Positions 56,725 to 63,880 of a stretch of DNA of 64,000 nt are shown one piece after another. A program made the translations under genes and the position numbers. The stretch lies in the NCBI GenBank assembly GCA_029239875.1, contig JARBUD010000011.1:47871-111870 (forward strand). The letters are read 5' to 3'. The DNA is from Xanthobacteraceae bacterium (GTDB lineage Bacteria; Pseudomonadota; Alphaproteobacteria; Rhizobiales; Xanthobacteraceae). The notes under the pieces were generated by a model. That model ran no database searches. It was given only the letters and a program-made list of their open reading frames with translations, and had not been told where the DNA came from. Positions within the stretch are counted from its first letter, which is position 1. Each line of letters starts with the position of its first letter.

Positions 56725-57087
56725 ATGTCCGACCGCATCTTCCTCCGAGGCATCGAACTGCACGCCTATCACGGCCTGCACGAGGAGGAGGCGCGGCTCG
56801 GCCAGCGCTTCGTGGTCGATGTCGACTGGTGGCTCGACACCGGCCCGGCGGCGGCGCACGACAATTACGGCGAGACGGTCGGCTACGAGAAGATATTCGA
56901 GGTGGTGCACGAGATATCGAGCGGTCACCGCTTCCATATTCTCGAAGCCTTCGCCCAGTCCATCGCCGAAGCGGTGCTGGCCCGCTTCGCCCGCGTAGAG
57001 AAGGTGCGGGTCGAGGTCCACAAGCCCGCCGCCCCGATCGCCGGCATCTTCCGCGACGCCGGCGTCGAGATCACCCGCAAGCGCTGA
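56725..57087 (+). CDS. folB: Dihydroneopterin aldolase-family protein
   Basis: This 120-residue protein has DRIFLRGIELHAYHGLHEEEARLGQRFVVDVDWWLDT at the start and YEKIFEVVHEI, FHILEAFAQSIAEAVLARF and VEVHKPAAPIAG later. These are the family motifs for cleaving dihydroneopterin to 6-hydroxymethyl-dihydropterin. As the last gene of the C1 cluster it may supply pterin for H4MPT rather than folate, with a second folB for folate elsewhere. ATG 56725 follows CGGAATCCCGCAC. Confidence 0.93.
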   Translation: MSDRIFLRGIELHAYHGLHEEEARLGQRFVVDVDWWLDTGPAAAHDNYGETVGYEKIFEVVHEISSGHRFHILEAFAQSIAEAVLARFARVEKVRVEVHKPAAPIAGIFRDAGVEITRKR

Positions 57088-57492
57088 AAAGCCCCTCATC
57101 CCCGGGCAGGTCTCAACCGATTCCGACACACCCTCATTAGCGAGATCTGACGCCTGTCGAATCCGGGAAGGTGTTGCCAACTCGGATCGCCTCTAGCGCG
57201 CCGAACGCGCTCGGCGTCGCGCGTCGGTCTATCCCTCAACGAGCCTCCCGTGCGGATCGTGCGCCGCTGGTTCGAATCCCGCAGGCTCCGCCAATTTATA
57301 TTGTTTGTCAGTATGTTACGGCGGAACCTGCGTCGGCTTGCCGGCGATCCCTGCCGCGAACAAATGGGCACCTATGGGGTTCGAAGTGGCAGGTTCGGCG
57401 CAGAAAGTCCCGAAAAGTCCGGAAATGGGTTCCGTGTTCGTTCCGGCTGCGGCCGCGAAACGGCTCGCAAAGTTGGCGTAGGCTGAGCAGCG
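57088..57492. other. Junction between C1 cluster and accessory region
   Basis: This 405-base stretch has no gene that I can support. It holds a degenerate start of a family B-like word (CCTCATCCCCGGGC), a GCGCGCCGAACGCGCTCGGCG patch and the tRNA 3'-end-like fragment at 57264-57293. From 57294 onward base use becomes less GC-rich and gene types change. It is a likely boundary of foreign DNA. Confidence 0.5.
57264..57293 (+). other. tRNA 3'-end-like fragment, possible attachment-site scar
   Basis: CGCTGGTTCGAATCCCGC is a T-arm (loop TTCGAAT, one T:C mismatch in the stem), followed by AGGCTCC, the discriminator G and CCA. The expected 5' partner GGAGCCT and D- and anticodon arms are absent in the preceding 100 bases, so it is not a functional tRNA gene. 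Such fragments remain where mobile elements have integrated into tRNA genes. Confidence 0.55.
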
Positions 57493-58175
57493 ATGTGCAA
57501 CCTCTACAGCCACCACTCGAACGTTGAAGCAATCCGCGATCTCGTCGGATCGCTGCGCAACCTCGCCGGCAATCTGGCGTCGCAGACCGGGATATCCCCT
57601 GACTATCCGGCGCCGATCGTCCGCACCGGCGCTGACGGCGAGCGAGAGCTCGCCATGGCACGTTGGGGCATGCCGTCGCCGCCGCAGTCCGGTGGGGCGC
57701 CCGTGACGAACATCCGCAACGTCGGCTCGCCGCACTGGCGGCGCTGGACCGGCCCGGCGAACCGTTGCCTGGTGCCGTTCACGAGCTTCAGCGAATACGC
57801 GCCAGAATCGAACCCGGTCACCAAGCGCAAGGATGTCGTCTGGTTCGCGCTGTCGGATGAAAGGCCCCTCGCCTTCTTCGCCGGCCTCTGGACGCAGTGG
57901 AGCGGCGTGCGCGGCAAAAGGCCAACCCGGTCGTCGGCCTGCACGACCTCTATGGCTTCCTCACATGTGAGCGCAACGCCGTGGTGGAGCCGATTCATCC
58001 CAAAGCCATGCCGGTCATCCTCACCACGGCCGAGGAGCGCGAAGTGTGGATGCGCGCGCCATGGAGCGAAGCCTGCGCACTGCAACGGCCCTTGCCTGAC
58101 GACGGGATGCTGATTGTAGCGCGCGGCGCGGCGAAGGAAGACCCGCCGGCGGAAGCCGAGAGACTTCTAATCTGA
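57493..58175 (+). pseudogene. SRAP/YedK-family gene with a frameshift
   Basis: The first frame (from ATG 57493) encodes MCNLYSHHSNVEAIRDLVG onward, with the catalytic Cys2, MARWGMPSPP, TNIRNV and RCLVPFTSFSEYAP, and [15 protein letters not shown], a normal SRAP domain up to about residue 140. The second frame, shifted by one base, continues the same fold from about 57915 to 58175: [48 protein letters not shown] one-base loss near the GGCAAAAGG stretch at about 57915 joins the two. SRAP proteins crosslink to abasic sites in ssDNA. Either a pseudogene or a sequencing error. Confidence 0.85.
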
Positions 58176-58562
58176 CCCCTTGCCGCGTCTCTCGCGGTCG
58201 CGCTCTGTGCTACGGATTATCCTAGCGCCATCGCGCAAGGTCACATTGCGATTGGGGCGCTCCAGCAACGTTCGCTCATAAGCGGCGACGCCGACGCCGA
58301 GATTACCCACCCGGGCCATGGTTTCGTGGATGTGGATGCCAGCGTCATCCCATATCTCGACCGTCGCCCAGAGCTCGTTCAATACGGGCGCGGGAACGGC
58401 AACTTGCTCCGCATAGGCGACGGAAACGTTGCGCGCCCCGCAGCCGCGGCAGATCATCCGCCCGGCGAGTTCTTGGATCGAGCGGAAGCCCACCTCACTG
58501 GAGCGGCCCCACCAGCGGCGTCCGCATGTACACTCCACACAGATCACCCGCAGGTCATCCAT
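58167..58562 (-). CDS. Hypothetical zinc-ribbon protein (131 aa)
   Basis: The protein begins [19 protein letters not shown] and has a second pair [17 protein letters not shown] about 25 residues later, giving CxxCxC...CxxC, a plausible zinc ribbon. The remainder is mixed helix/strand ending in a very basic tail ([16 protein letters not shown]). No family is recognised. It overlaps the SRAP pseudogene end by nine bases and the next upstream gene by eight bases. Confidence 0.65.
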   Translation of the reverse strand: MDDLRVICVECTCGRRWWGRSSEVGFRSIQELAGRMICRGCGARNVSVAYAEQVAVPAPVLNELWATVEIWDDAGIHIHETMARVGNLGVGVAAYERTLLERPNRNVTLRDGARIIRSTERDRERRGKGSD

Positions 58563-58776
58563 TTTGAGTACGCCGTGCCGGCCTCCGACGCAGGAAACCC
58601 GGGCTCGCCTCTCGCCGCGCCAGTTCGAGCATCTGCTCCGTGAAAGTGTTCGCGACGAGCAGCGCCTTGATGGTCGCGCGCATGTCTCCGGAGCACACCG
58701 CTATCGCCTCGTCGACATCGGCCTCGGTGATCTCAATTAGGTCGGTCGGCTCAACGGGCGACGGGTTGTCGGTCAT
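58555..58776 (-). CDS. Small hypothetical protein (73 aa)
   Basis: From ATG 58776 (GAGGAT in the leader) the product is MTDNPSPVEPTDLIEITEAD... with one predicted long helix (DEAIAVCSGDMRATIKALLVANTFTEQMLEL in outline) and a basic tail. It resembles short regulatory-type proteins frequent in Hyphomicrobiales genomes but I cannot name it. It is co-directional and overlapping with the zinc-ribbon gene. Confidence 0.65.
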   Translation of the reverse strand: MTDNPSPVEPTDLIEITEADVDEAIAVCSGDMRATIKALLVANTFTEQMLELARREASPGFLRRRPARRTQNG

Positions 58777-58943
58777 GCTCGAAATCCTCAGCGAGCCCAC
58801 ATAGATTTCATGAGAACAAAATGAGAACAAGCGGCGTTTCGCGAGCGGAACAAAGCCGGCACACAATACCTCCTGCCTTGCCGGCCGGTATCATCGCCCT
58901 ATGTCTTCCCCTTACACGGCACTACGGCCGTCGGAGCCCCCAA

Positions 58944-59216
58944 ATGAAGAAAACTGAAGAGACAGCTAGGGAGCTGTGCCGACTAGATTTGCTCAGGATG
59001 GGGCTACCTGAGAACGAGGCTCGCACGCTGGTGGAACGCTTCTGGCCCGTGCTCGCGAACGAAATCCGGCAGGGCATTGTCGTGGGCGAATGGCCATTTA
59101 CAGAGGCCGAAATCCAGAGCCTGAGCAGGGAATATCAAGCTCTGTTGAACCGACGGCTGCCCGCCAGAGAACACCAGGTTTCAGACTTGCCGGCGCCAAC
59201 CACAGGCGAGGCATAG
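58944..59216 (+). CDS. Small hypothetical protein (90 aa)
   Basis: From ATG 58944, after CGGAGCCCCCAA, the product is MKKTEETARELCRLDLLRMG, followed by LPENEARTLVERFWPVLANEI and EWPFTEAEIQSLSREYQALLNRR: a compact, helical, soluble protein. A longer frame from 58821 has an unlikely arginine-rich leader. Unknown function; divergent from the 58776 gene. Confidence 0.6.
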   Translation: MKKTEETARELCRLDLLRMGLPENEARTLVERFWPVLANEIRQGIVVGEWPFTEAEIQSLSREYQALLNRRLPAREHQVSDLPAPTTGEA

Positions 59217-59231
59217 CAGCCCCTAGAGCGC

Positions 59232-59453
59232 CTACTCGGCGGCGCGCAATTCTCGGAGCAACGCGTCACGATCTTTAACATGCAATCGGTGCATCGCCTC
59301 GAAAGTCCTCAGAAGCTCGCGAGCATCGGTGGTGGGATGGCCATCGGCCTCAAGCTTCGAAATGACGTTCCGCTGACGCGCAATCCGCCGCTCGCCCTGC
59401 TTCACCTGGAGTTCTGCTTGCCGGAGGTCGGCTGCAATGCTCTCACGACTCAT
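59232..59453 (-). CDS. Small coiled-coil hypothetical protein (73 aa)
   Basis: The product is almost entirely helical and charged: SRESIAADLRQAELQVKQGER, RIARQRNVISKLEADGH, DARELLRTFEAMHRLHVKDRDALLRELR. Proteins of this pattern (ADL-x-AE-x-H-V-x-GE-x-x-I-A-R-Q-R) are very common as single small genes in Hyphomicrobiales, with no known role. It supports a genuine gene rather than a chance frame. Confidence 0.75.
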   Translation of the reverse strand: MSRESIAADLRQAELQVKQGERRIARQRNVISKLEADGHPTTDARELLRTFEAMHRLHVKDRDALLRELRAAE

Positions 59454-59546
59454 GTCCGCTCCTGAACAAGAAGCTGTCCTAACGCGGGAAATTGCGATGG
59501 GTTGCGTCGTGCGGGCTAATCGGCCGAGGTCCCGCGTCGGCGCCGC

Positions 59547-59789
59547 TCAGAGCTGTCCGCGCTGCCGCAGCAGGCGCACGAGCCGGTCCGTCGCATCGTC
59601 TACGGCGGAAGGATCTCCGCTCTGTCCGGCCGCGATCAACTGATCGATCGTCTCTTCGACTTCGGGCGTGCGCATGTCGTCGTTCGCGGCCAAAAATTCG
59701 ACCGCCGCCAAGAAGGTGTCGATCGTGCGCGGCGGGTCCCCCGCCAGCACGATCGGCCGAGCGAGTGGCTCCTGCAGCCTGTGGGACAT
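59547..59789 (-). CDS. Small DUF982-like hypothetical protein (80 aa)
   Basis: ATG 59789 is preferred over 59816 because GAGGAGACC lies at the right distance. The product has LARPIVLAGDPPRTIDTFLAAVEFLAAND near the start and a C-terminal helix (ATDRLVRLLRQRGQL). The order, a short strand pair then helix AVEFL and a second helix, is reminiscent of DUF982 proteins, but the match is weak. Unknown function. Confidence 0.6.
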   Translation of the reverse strand: MSHRLQEPLARPIVLAGDPPRTIDTFLAAVEFLAANDDMRTPEVEETIDQLIAAGQSGDPSAVDDATDRLVRLLRQRGQL

Positions 59790-59861
59790 GGTGGCGGTCT
59801 CCTCGTTGAGGATCATACCGCATCAAGCGCGTGAGCGATCTTCAAATTGAACCGGTCCGCT

Positions 59862-60152
59862 CTAGAGAAGCCCATCGAAGGGCGGCAGCACCTCGAACTC
59901 TGCCGTCGTAGTGGTGAGAGGGTGCAATCGCACCTCATACACGGCGCCATCCTCGATCGTCAGCCAAGCGCGACCTTCGCGGGCGCCGAGAAGCGTCGCC
60001 CGGTCGCTCTCGAGCTGGCCGGTGATAATCACCTCGCCGGCCTTCGGCCCTGTCTTGCGACGTCTTACGGAAAGCCAGTATCGGGCCTTCGCAGCGTTCA
60101 TCCCGGGCGGGCGCAACATGCCCGTTCCCGTCAGCCTGCGGAGAAATTCCAC
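59862..60152 (-). CDS. Small beta-rich hypothetical protein (96 aa)
   Basis: The protein begins at GTG 60152 (GGGG in the leader) or at ATG 60119. KTGPKAGEVIITGQLESDRATLLGAREGRAWLTIEDGAVYEVRLHPL shows alternating hydrophobic residues suitable for a small beta-barrel. It is not recognised. The end FEVLPPFDGLL is hydrophobic. Confidence 0.5.
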   Translation of the reverse strand: MEFLRRLTGTGMLRPPGMNAAKARYWLSVRRRKTGPKAGEVIITGQLESDRATLLGAREGRAWLTIEDGAVYEVRLHPLTTTTAEFEVLPPFDGLL

Positions 60153-60362
60153 GCTATCCCCACGCTTTACGCGTCGCCCCTGACGCTGCGGCCAACGGCC
60201 GGGCCAGTCCCGAGTTCCATAAAATTTAAAATAAATGACAGCTGCGACTTCGTCGGGTCCGGATGTTCCCCTCGCTCGCTCGCCGACATGACCGTGACCT
60301 GGTGAGCACCACGCCTTGGGCGGCGGTTGCGCCGCCTATCGAGAATCGCTCATAGCGGCCTC

Positions 60363-60620
60363 ATGCGGCCCTTCGAGATCGTGCGCAAGAACATCACCAA
60401 GGGCGGGCCGGACTGGCAGATCGCGCCGGACCAGCCGCCGGCCGACATGCGTTTCTGGAGCGGCTTCCTTGCCTTCGTGCCGGGCGACCGGACGGAGATC
60501 AAGAAGAGGATCGATGCCGTGCGCATCAGCTTCACGGCCGACCTGCTGCCGGCCGAGGGCGGCGTGTGGGTGCTCGCCGGCTTCAGCGACCTCGAGAAGA
60601 TACTGAAGGCCCTGCGTTAG
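60363..60620 (+). CDS. Small hypothetical protein (85 aa)
   Basis: From ATG 60363: MRPFEIVRKNITKGGPDWQI, then MRFWSGFLAFVPGDRTEIKKRIDAVRISFTADLLP and GVWVLAGFSDLEKILKAL. It reads like a small mixed alpha/beta domain with good codon bias; the ribosome-binding site is weak and an in-frame ATG at 60327 is possible. Function unknown. Confidence 0.55.
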   Translation: MRPFEIVRKNITKGGPDWQIAPDQPPADMRFWSGFLAFVPGDRTEIKKRIDAVRISFTADLLPAEGGVWVLAGFSDLEKILKALR

Positions 60621-60698
60621 CGCCGGTGGCCATAGCGGAACCGATCCGGCAGCGAAACATTGCCTTCCGGCAAGCCATTGGCGAACAGGAAGATCATC

Positions 60699-60875
60699 AT
60701 GTCCAAGCGCGAGCTCATCGACACCGGCACCGACATGCGTTACGTGCGCCGCGACGAGGAAGGTCGGTTCAAGGAAGTCGTCGATGTTGGCCGCTCGCTG
60801 AGCCAGGATCGCAAGCGCGAAGTCAAGCACTAGGCGAAGCCTGGCCAGGGCGACCGCGGTGACCGCAAGGAGTAG
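60699..60875 (+). pseudogene. Small conserved protein interrupted by an in-frame TAG
   Basis: ATG 60699 starts MSKRELIDTGTDMRYVRRDE, then EGRFKEVVDVGRSLSQDRKREVKH, where a TAG stop (60831-60833) ends the 44-residue frame. The same frame continues after the stop as AKPGQGDRGDRKE to TAG 60873-60875. Small Hyphomicrobiales proteins beginning MSKRELIDTGTD are common, and they normally carry a basic GQGDRGD-type tail, so the first stop looks like a recent nonsense mutation. It may still give a functional short product. Confidence 0.65.
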
Positions 60876-61334
60876 CTCTCACCGCCCCCGCGGCGCCTCT
60901 TGCCGCCACGCCTGTGTGCGAGTCCTCCGCGTAGATCATGGGCTCGCCCCCAGCATCATCAAATCCCGCGCGAAAGCCGTCCGATAAGGAAACCGATCAA
61001 GCCGGCCGCGATCAGCGGCCCATGGTTGATGGAGCCGAACTGGCATTCGCCAAGCGAGGCGCGTTGGCCCTATTCGAAGGATGTGAAGCGTGCAGGATGG
61101 TTGGCCCAGCGGTGCGGCCGCCTCGATTGCTTTAGTCGATTCAAATGGCTCGTTGGACATAGGTGTCGCCCGTGCTTGCCGGGCATAAACGCGCCGAGGC
61201 CAGTCCCGTTCACGCCCCGACCGCGCCTTCCCACCGACCATCCACGCCCTAGGTATTGAAGAGCCGCCGGAACATCGCCAACGGGCTCCGGAGGTCGGGA
61301 GAGCTAGCCCTTCTGCCCATGTCGGAGGGTCGCT
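60876..61334. other. Gene-poor stretch with remnants
   Basis: No intact gene is supported in these 459 bases. On the minus strand, 60959-61020 reads GPLIAAGLIGFLIGRLSRGI before a stop, like the final membrane helix of ElaB/DUF883-type proteins, but an upstream stop limits it to about 40 codons with no start, so it is at most a remnant. Plus-strand frames here have no recognisable pattern. Confidence 0.4.
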
Positions 61335-62066
61335 ATGGTTACGGAGTATTCCAGCAACATCGTCCGCAAGCTCGCCAGCATTGCCCGCCTCACGAGCGAA
61401 GAGGAGGAGGCGGCCGCCCGGCTTCCGGTCTCGGTCGTAGACCTGAGGCCACACCAGGATTTCATCCGCGAGGGAGACCGGCCACATCGTTCCGCGCTCG
61501 TGGTCGAGGGCTTCGTCGTCTCATCCAAGGTAGTTACTGGTGGCAATCGTCAGATCACGTCATTCTATATACCTGGAGACATGCCGGATCTACAAAGTCT
61601 TCATCTTGCAATTATGGATTTCAACCTAACGGCAATCGTGCCATCCAAAGTCGCGCTAATCGAGCACCAGGTGCTGCGGCGGCTGTGTTTCGATCACCCG
61701 CGTCTTTGCTTCGCGCTCTGGCGGATGACCCTCATCGACGCAGCCATCTACCGCGAATGGGTAGTCAATACCGGCCAAAGGCCCGCCCTCGCGCGAACCG
61801 CCCATATATTCTGCGAATTGCTAATGCGGTTTCAGGCCGTCGGCCTGGCGGAAGATCGTTTTTTCGATTTTCCTCTGACCCAGGCCGAACTGGCCGACAC
61901 CTTGGGCCTTTCAGCGGTCCACGTGAACAGAGTCCTTCAGGAACTCCGCTCTGAAGGCCTCATCGAGCTAAGGGACAAGCGGCTCTACATCCGGCAGTGG
62001 GACCGGCTTTGCGAGGTCGCGGATTTCGATCCGACTTACCTTCATCTCCAGGAAAAAGACGGCTAG
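61335..62066 (+). CDS. Crp/Fnr-family transcriptional regulator
   Basis: This 243-residue regulator starts at ATG 61335, with CGGAGGG in the leader. The N-terminal half is a cyclic-nucleotide-binding-like beta-roll (LRPHQDFIREGDRPHRSALVVEGFVVSSKVVTGGNRQITSFYIPGDMPDL). The C-terminal HTH_Crp is FPLTQAELADTLGLSAVHVNRVLQELRSEGLI. The usual Fnr cysteines at the N-terminus are absent, so oxygen sensing by an iron-sulfur cluster is unlikely. Such Crp-like regulators are frequent in Hyphomicrobiales accessory regions; the effector is unknown. Confidence 0.9.
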   Translation: MVTEYSSNIVRKLASIARLTSEEEEAAARLPVSVVDLRPHQDFIREGDRPHRSALVVEGFVVSSKVVTGGNRQITSFYIPGDMPDLQSLHLAIMDFNLTAIVPSKVALIEHQVLRRLCFDHPRLCFALWRMTLIDAAIYREWVVNTGQRPALARTAHIFCELLMRFQAVGLAEDRFFDFPLTQAELADTLGLSAVHVNRVLQELRSEGLIELRDKRLYIRQWDRLCEVADFDPTYLHLQEKDG

Positions 62067-62166
62067 AGGCCGCCGAACAGAAGGGCCAAGCGGTTTACTT
62101 TGATCTCGCCCCGGCGCGGAACGGCGCCCGGACCCTCGCGTTAGCGGGAAGAGACACGGGACCTCC

Positions 62167-62373
62167 ATGCCGACATACACATTCATCGTCGCCAATGAGC
62201 CGGCAGCTCAATGGGTAGAGCTTGCTGATGATGACGCCGCATGGAGCGCGCTCATCGTTTTCGCAGGAGAGCTGGTTCGCGAAATAGACGGGCAGATGAA
62301 AGCCGGGCGTCCCCATGAGGAGGGCCAAGAGGTTGCCGCCGCAGCGTTTGAGGCGCGGCGCCGAGCGCGCTAA
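62167..62373 (+). CDS. Small hypothetical protein (68 aa)
   Basis: The product MPTYTFIVANEPAAQWVELA, followed by DDDAAWSALIVFAGELVREIDGQM and a basic tail, recalls the short DUF6894-type proteins (N-terminal strand, then an acidic D-rich helix). The match is only in outline. Ribosome-binding site is weak (GGGACCTCC). Unknown function. Confidence 0.5.
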   Translation: MPTYTFIVANEPAAQWVELADDDAAWSALIVFAGELVREIDGQMKAGRPHEEGQEVAAAAFEARRRAR

Positions 62374-62578
62374 CGGTTCCTTGGACCAGGGGTACCGTCA
62401 AGCGGTGTTTCTGTCGGAAAATCGATCTGGGGAGCGTACCCATAACGTATGTTAAGGGCCGCACCCTTCCGTGGTGCTAAGACCGCTCATCGCCAGTGAC
62501 ACACCAGCATTCTGGCGGCTGGAAGTTGCGGGAATCCTCCTGCGCGCTTTCGCTCAACCCTCAACGGGGCGCCGGCGC

Positions 62579-62857
62579 ATGACAGTACGCAATCCGCGTT
62601 CTATCGACCAAGCGGCGATCGACACCAGCCTTGCCGACGCTGCATATTCGCCAGAAGACGTCGCCATGCTGGAGCGCGTCTTGAATGATGTTTGCAGCCG
62701 GGCAGAAACCCATGTCGTCCTCAACGAGGGCGTCCGCACCCTCTTGGCATCGGCCATCCTCGAGGGCGCACTGCTTGGCTTGCGTGACCGCGAGCGCCTT
62801 GCAGCGTTCGCCCTTCGTGTGCTGCCTGCCTTTCGGAACGAGGGAGCCGATAGTTGA
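62579..62857 (+). CDS. Small hypothetical protein (92 aa)
   Basis: From ATG 62579: MTVRNPRSIDQAAIDTSLAD, then YSPEDVAMLERVLNDVCSRAETHVVLNEGVRTLLASAILEGALLGLRDRERLAAFALRVLPAF. It is an all-helical soluble protein with no recognised family. A start at 62471 is in frame but without support. The stop overlaps the region of the next start. Confidence 0.6.
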   Translation: MTVRNPRSIDQAAIDTSLADAAYSPEDVAMLERVLNDVCSRAETHVVLNEGVRTLLASAILEGALLGLRDRERLAAFALRVLPAFRNEGADS

Positions 62858-62871
62858 GCGGCGGACCGGAC

Positions 62872-63108
62872 ATGAGCAGCACCGATCACGAAAGAGAGCA
62901 GTTTCTGCGTGAGGCGTTCTTGCAGGCGAAGATCGCTTTGATCGAGCGCAGGCCGACCCTTGGACTACTGGCGGACGACAGCGCGCTATGGCGACGGGTC
63001 AGCCAACGGATCGCGGATGGCTACGACAGCGGCATCGGAGAAATGGCGGAACTCACTATCTACGCAGAGATGGCCTTACCCAACCTACGCGGGTTCCGTA
63101 GCGCCTAG
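62872..63108 (+). CDS. Small hypothetical protein (78 aa)
   Basis: From ATG 62872 (or TTG 62854, which would overlap the preceding stop as TTGA): MSSTDHEREQFLREAFLQAK, IALIERRPTLGLLADDSALWRRVSQRIADGYDSGIGEMAELTIYAEMALPN. Helical and soluble. It is probably co-transcribed with the 62579 gene. Function unknown. Confidence 0.55.
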   Translation: MSSTDHEREQFLREAFLQAKIALIERRPTLGLLADDSALWRRVSQRIADGYDSGIGEMAELTIYAEMALPNLRGFRSA

Positions 63109-63143
63109 GACGATCGACCTTGGCGCTGGCCGTTTATGAACGC

Positions 63144-63176
63144 AAAAAGCCCCGCCCTCCTGAAGGAGAGCGGGGC
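63144..63176 (-). terminator. Rho-independent terminator for the leftward lysis module
   Basis: GCCCCGC and GCGGGGC, extended by CCTCCT/AGGAG, form a hairpin; on the minus strand it is followed by TTTTT (AAAAA at 63144-63148). It lies about 100 bases past the end of the 63274-63555 gene and ends the minus-strand transcript. Confidence 0.8.
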
Positions 63177-63273
63177 CAAGATAAGGGAGGAAACGCCCGA
63201 GGAGGGCTAGGCACGTCACCGCCGGCGGGAGCCGACGGTCATCCACGCGAGCGCGGATCTCTGGATCATCTCA

Positions 63274-63555
63274 TTACTTGAGGATATGCACCTTGATGCC
63301 GGCCCAAATGACGACGAGGAAGCCGCCGGTCACGATAGCGAGCACCGTGTAACCAACCTTGGCCGCGATGCCGTCGATCGCCCGGCGAAGCCGCCGCACG
63401 AAGCGCATATCCTCGCGCGTTTCGCGCCGATCCTCGACGTCCTCCGAGTAGAGACCAACGTCCTCCAGGCCCCGCCGCACGGCCTTCTCCATTTCCTCGC
63501 GCAGCTCGTCACGCGAGACGGACAGGACGACCGATTCACTGGGCTCATTCCGCAT
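63274..63555 (-). CDS. Small phage-type membrane protein (93 aa)
   Basis: The product has a charged N-terminal two-thirds (SRDELREEMEKAVRRGLEDVG, EDRRETREDMRFVRRLRRAIDG) and one C-terminal membrane helix (VGYTVLAIVTGGFLVVIWAGI). Its start overlaps the spanin stop by 11 bases. In alphaproteobacterial prophages, small single-helix proteins like this often lie beside lysis genes; a holin-like or accessory role is possible but not shown. Confidence 0.7.
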   Translation of the reverse strand: MRNEPSESVVLSVSRDELREEMEKAVRRGLEDVGLYSEDVEDRRETREDMRFVRRLRRAIDGIAAKVGYTVLAIVTGGFLVVIWAGIKVHILK

Positions 63556-63880
63556 TGCCGGTCGTCCCCGTCACTTCGAACCCTTCCGCGACGTCGTCAT
63601 AGAAGGCCGCGCAGTGGGCCACGCGCTTGTCCTCGGCGTCGGCGACGATCTCCCAGCGCTTCTGGACCCAGCGCCATTTCTCGCCCTCCCTGGGCACGAC
63701 GCGGGCCATCCGCTCGCGGCACTCGGCCGGCAGGTCGGGAAGACCGACGCCGGTGGCAATGCGGCCCGTCGTGCCGGCCGCGACCGTTAGGCCTCGCTCA
63801 GTGGTCGCGCAGCCACTGCAGATCAGGGCCATCAACGCGAGCACCGTCAGCCCCGCTGTCCTGCGCGACCAGGTCGTCAT
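63545..63880 (-). CDS. Rz1-like outer-membrane spanin lipoprotein
   Basis: From ATG 63880 the 111-residue product is MTTWSRRTAGLTVLALMALICSGCATTERG in outline: a short basic N-terminus, hydrophobic stretch and a lipobox-like CSGC (cysteine about residue 24; the -3 residue is cysteine rather than leucine). The first 27 codons lie inside the end of another gene in a different frame, the arrangement of phage Rz/Rz1 pairs. The mature part is longer than lambda Rz1 and not strongly proline-rich, so it may be a diverged o-spanin. Confidence 0.7.
   Translation of the reverse strand: MTTWSRRTAGLTVLALMALICSGCATTERGLTVAAGTTGRIATGVGLPDLPAECRERMARVVPREGEKWRWVQKRWEIVADAEDKRVAHCAAFYDDVAEGFEVTGTTGNAE

Noticed and set aside
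57218..57293. Complete tRNA gene
   Set aside because: Only the T-arm and 3' acceptor strand are present; no D-arm, anticodon arm or matching GGAGCCT 5' strand was found in the preceding 100 bases.
57264..57500. Permuted two-piece tmRNA gene, in which the CCA-bearing piece precedes the coding piece
   Set aside because: No tag-peptide frame of the AANDN type and no matching 5' acceptor strand follows within about 200 bases.
57905..57930. Programmed -1 ribosomal frameshift in the SRAP gene
   Set aside because: The site lacks a proper X-XXY-YYZ slippery heptamer in the right frame and no downstream stem-loop was evident; SRAP proteins are not known to use frameshifting.
60938..61135. Plus-strand 65-codon frame in the gene-poor stretch
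   Set aside because: No ribosome-binding site, proline/arginine-rich shadow-like composition and no recognisable pattern.
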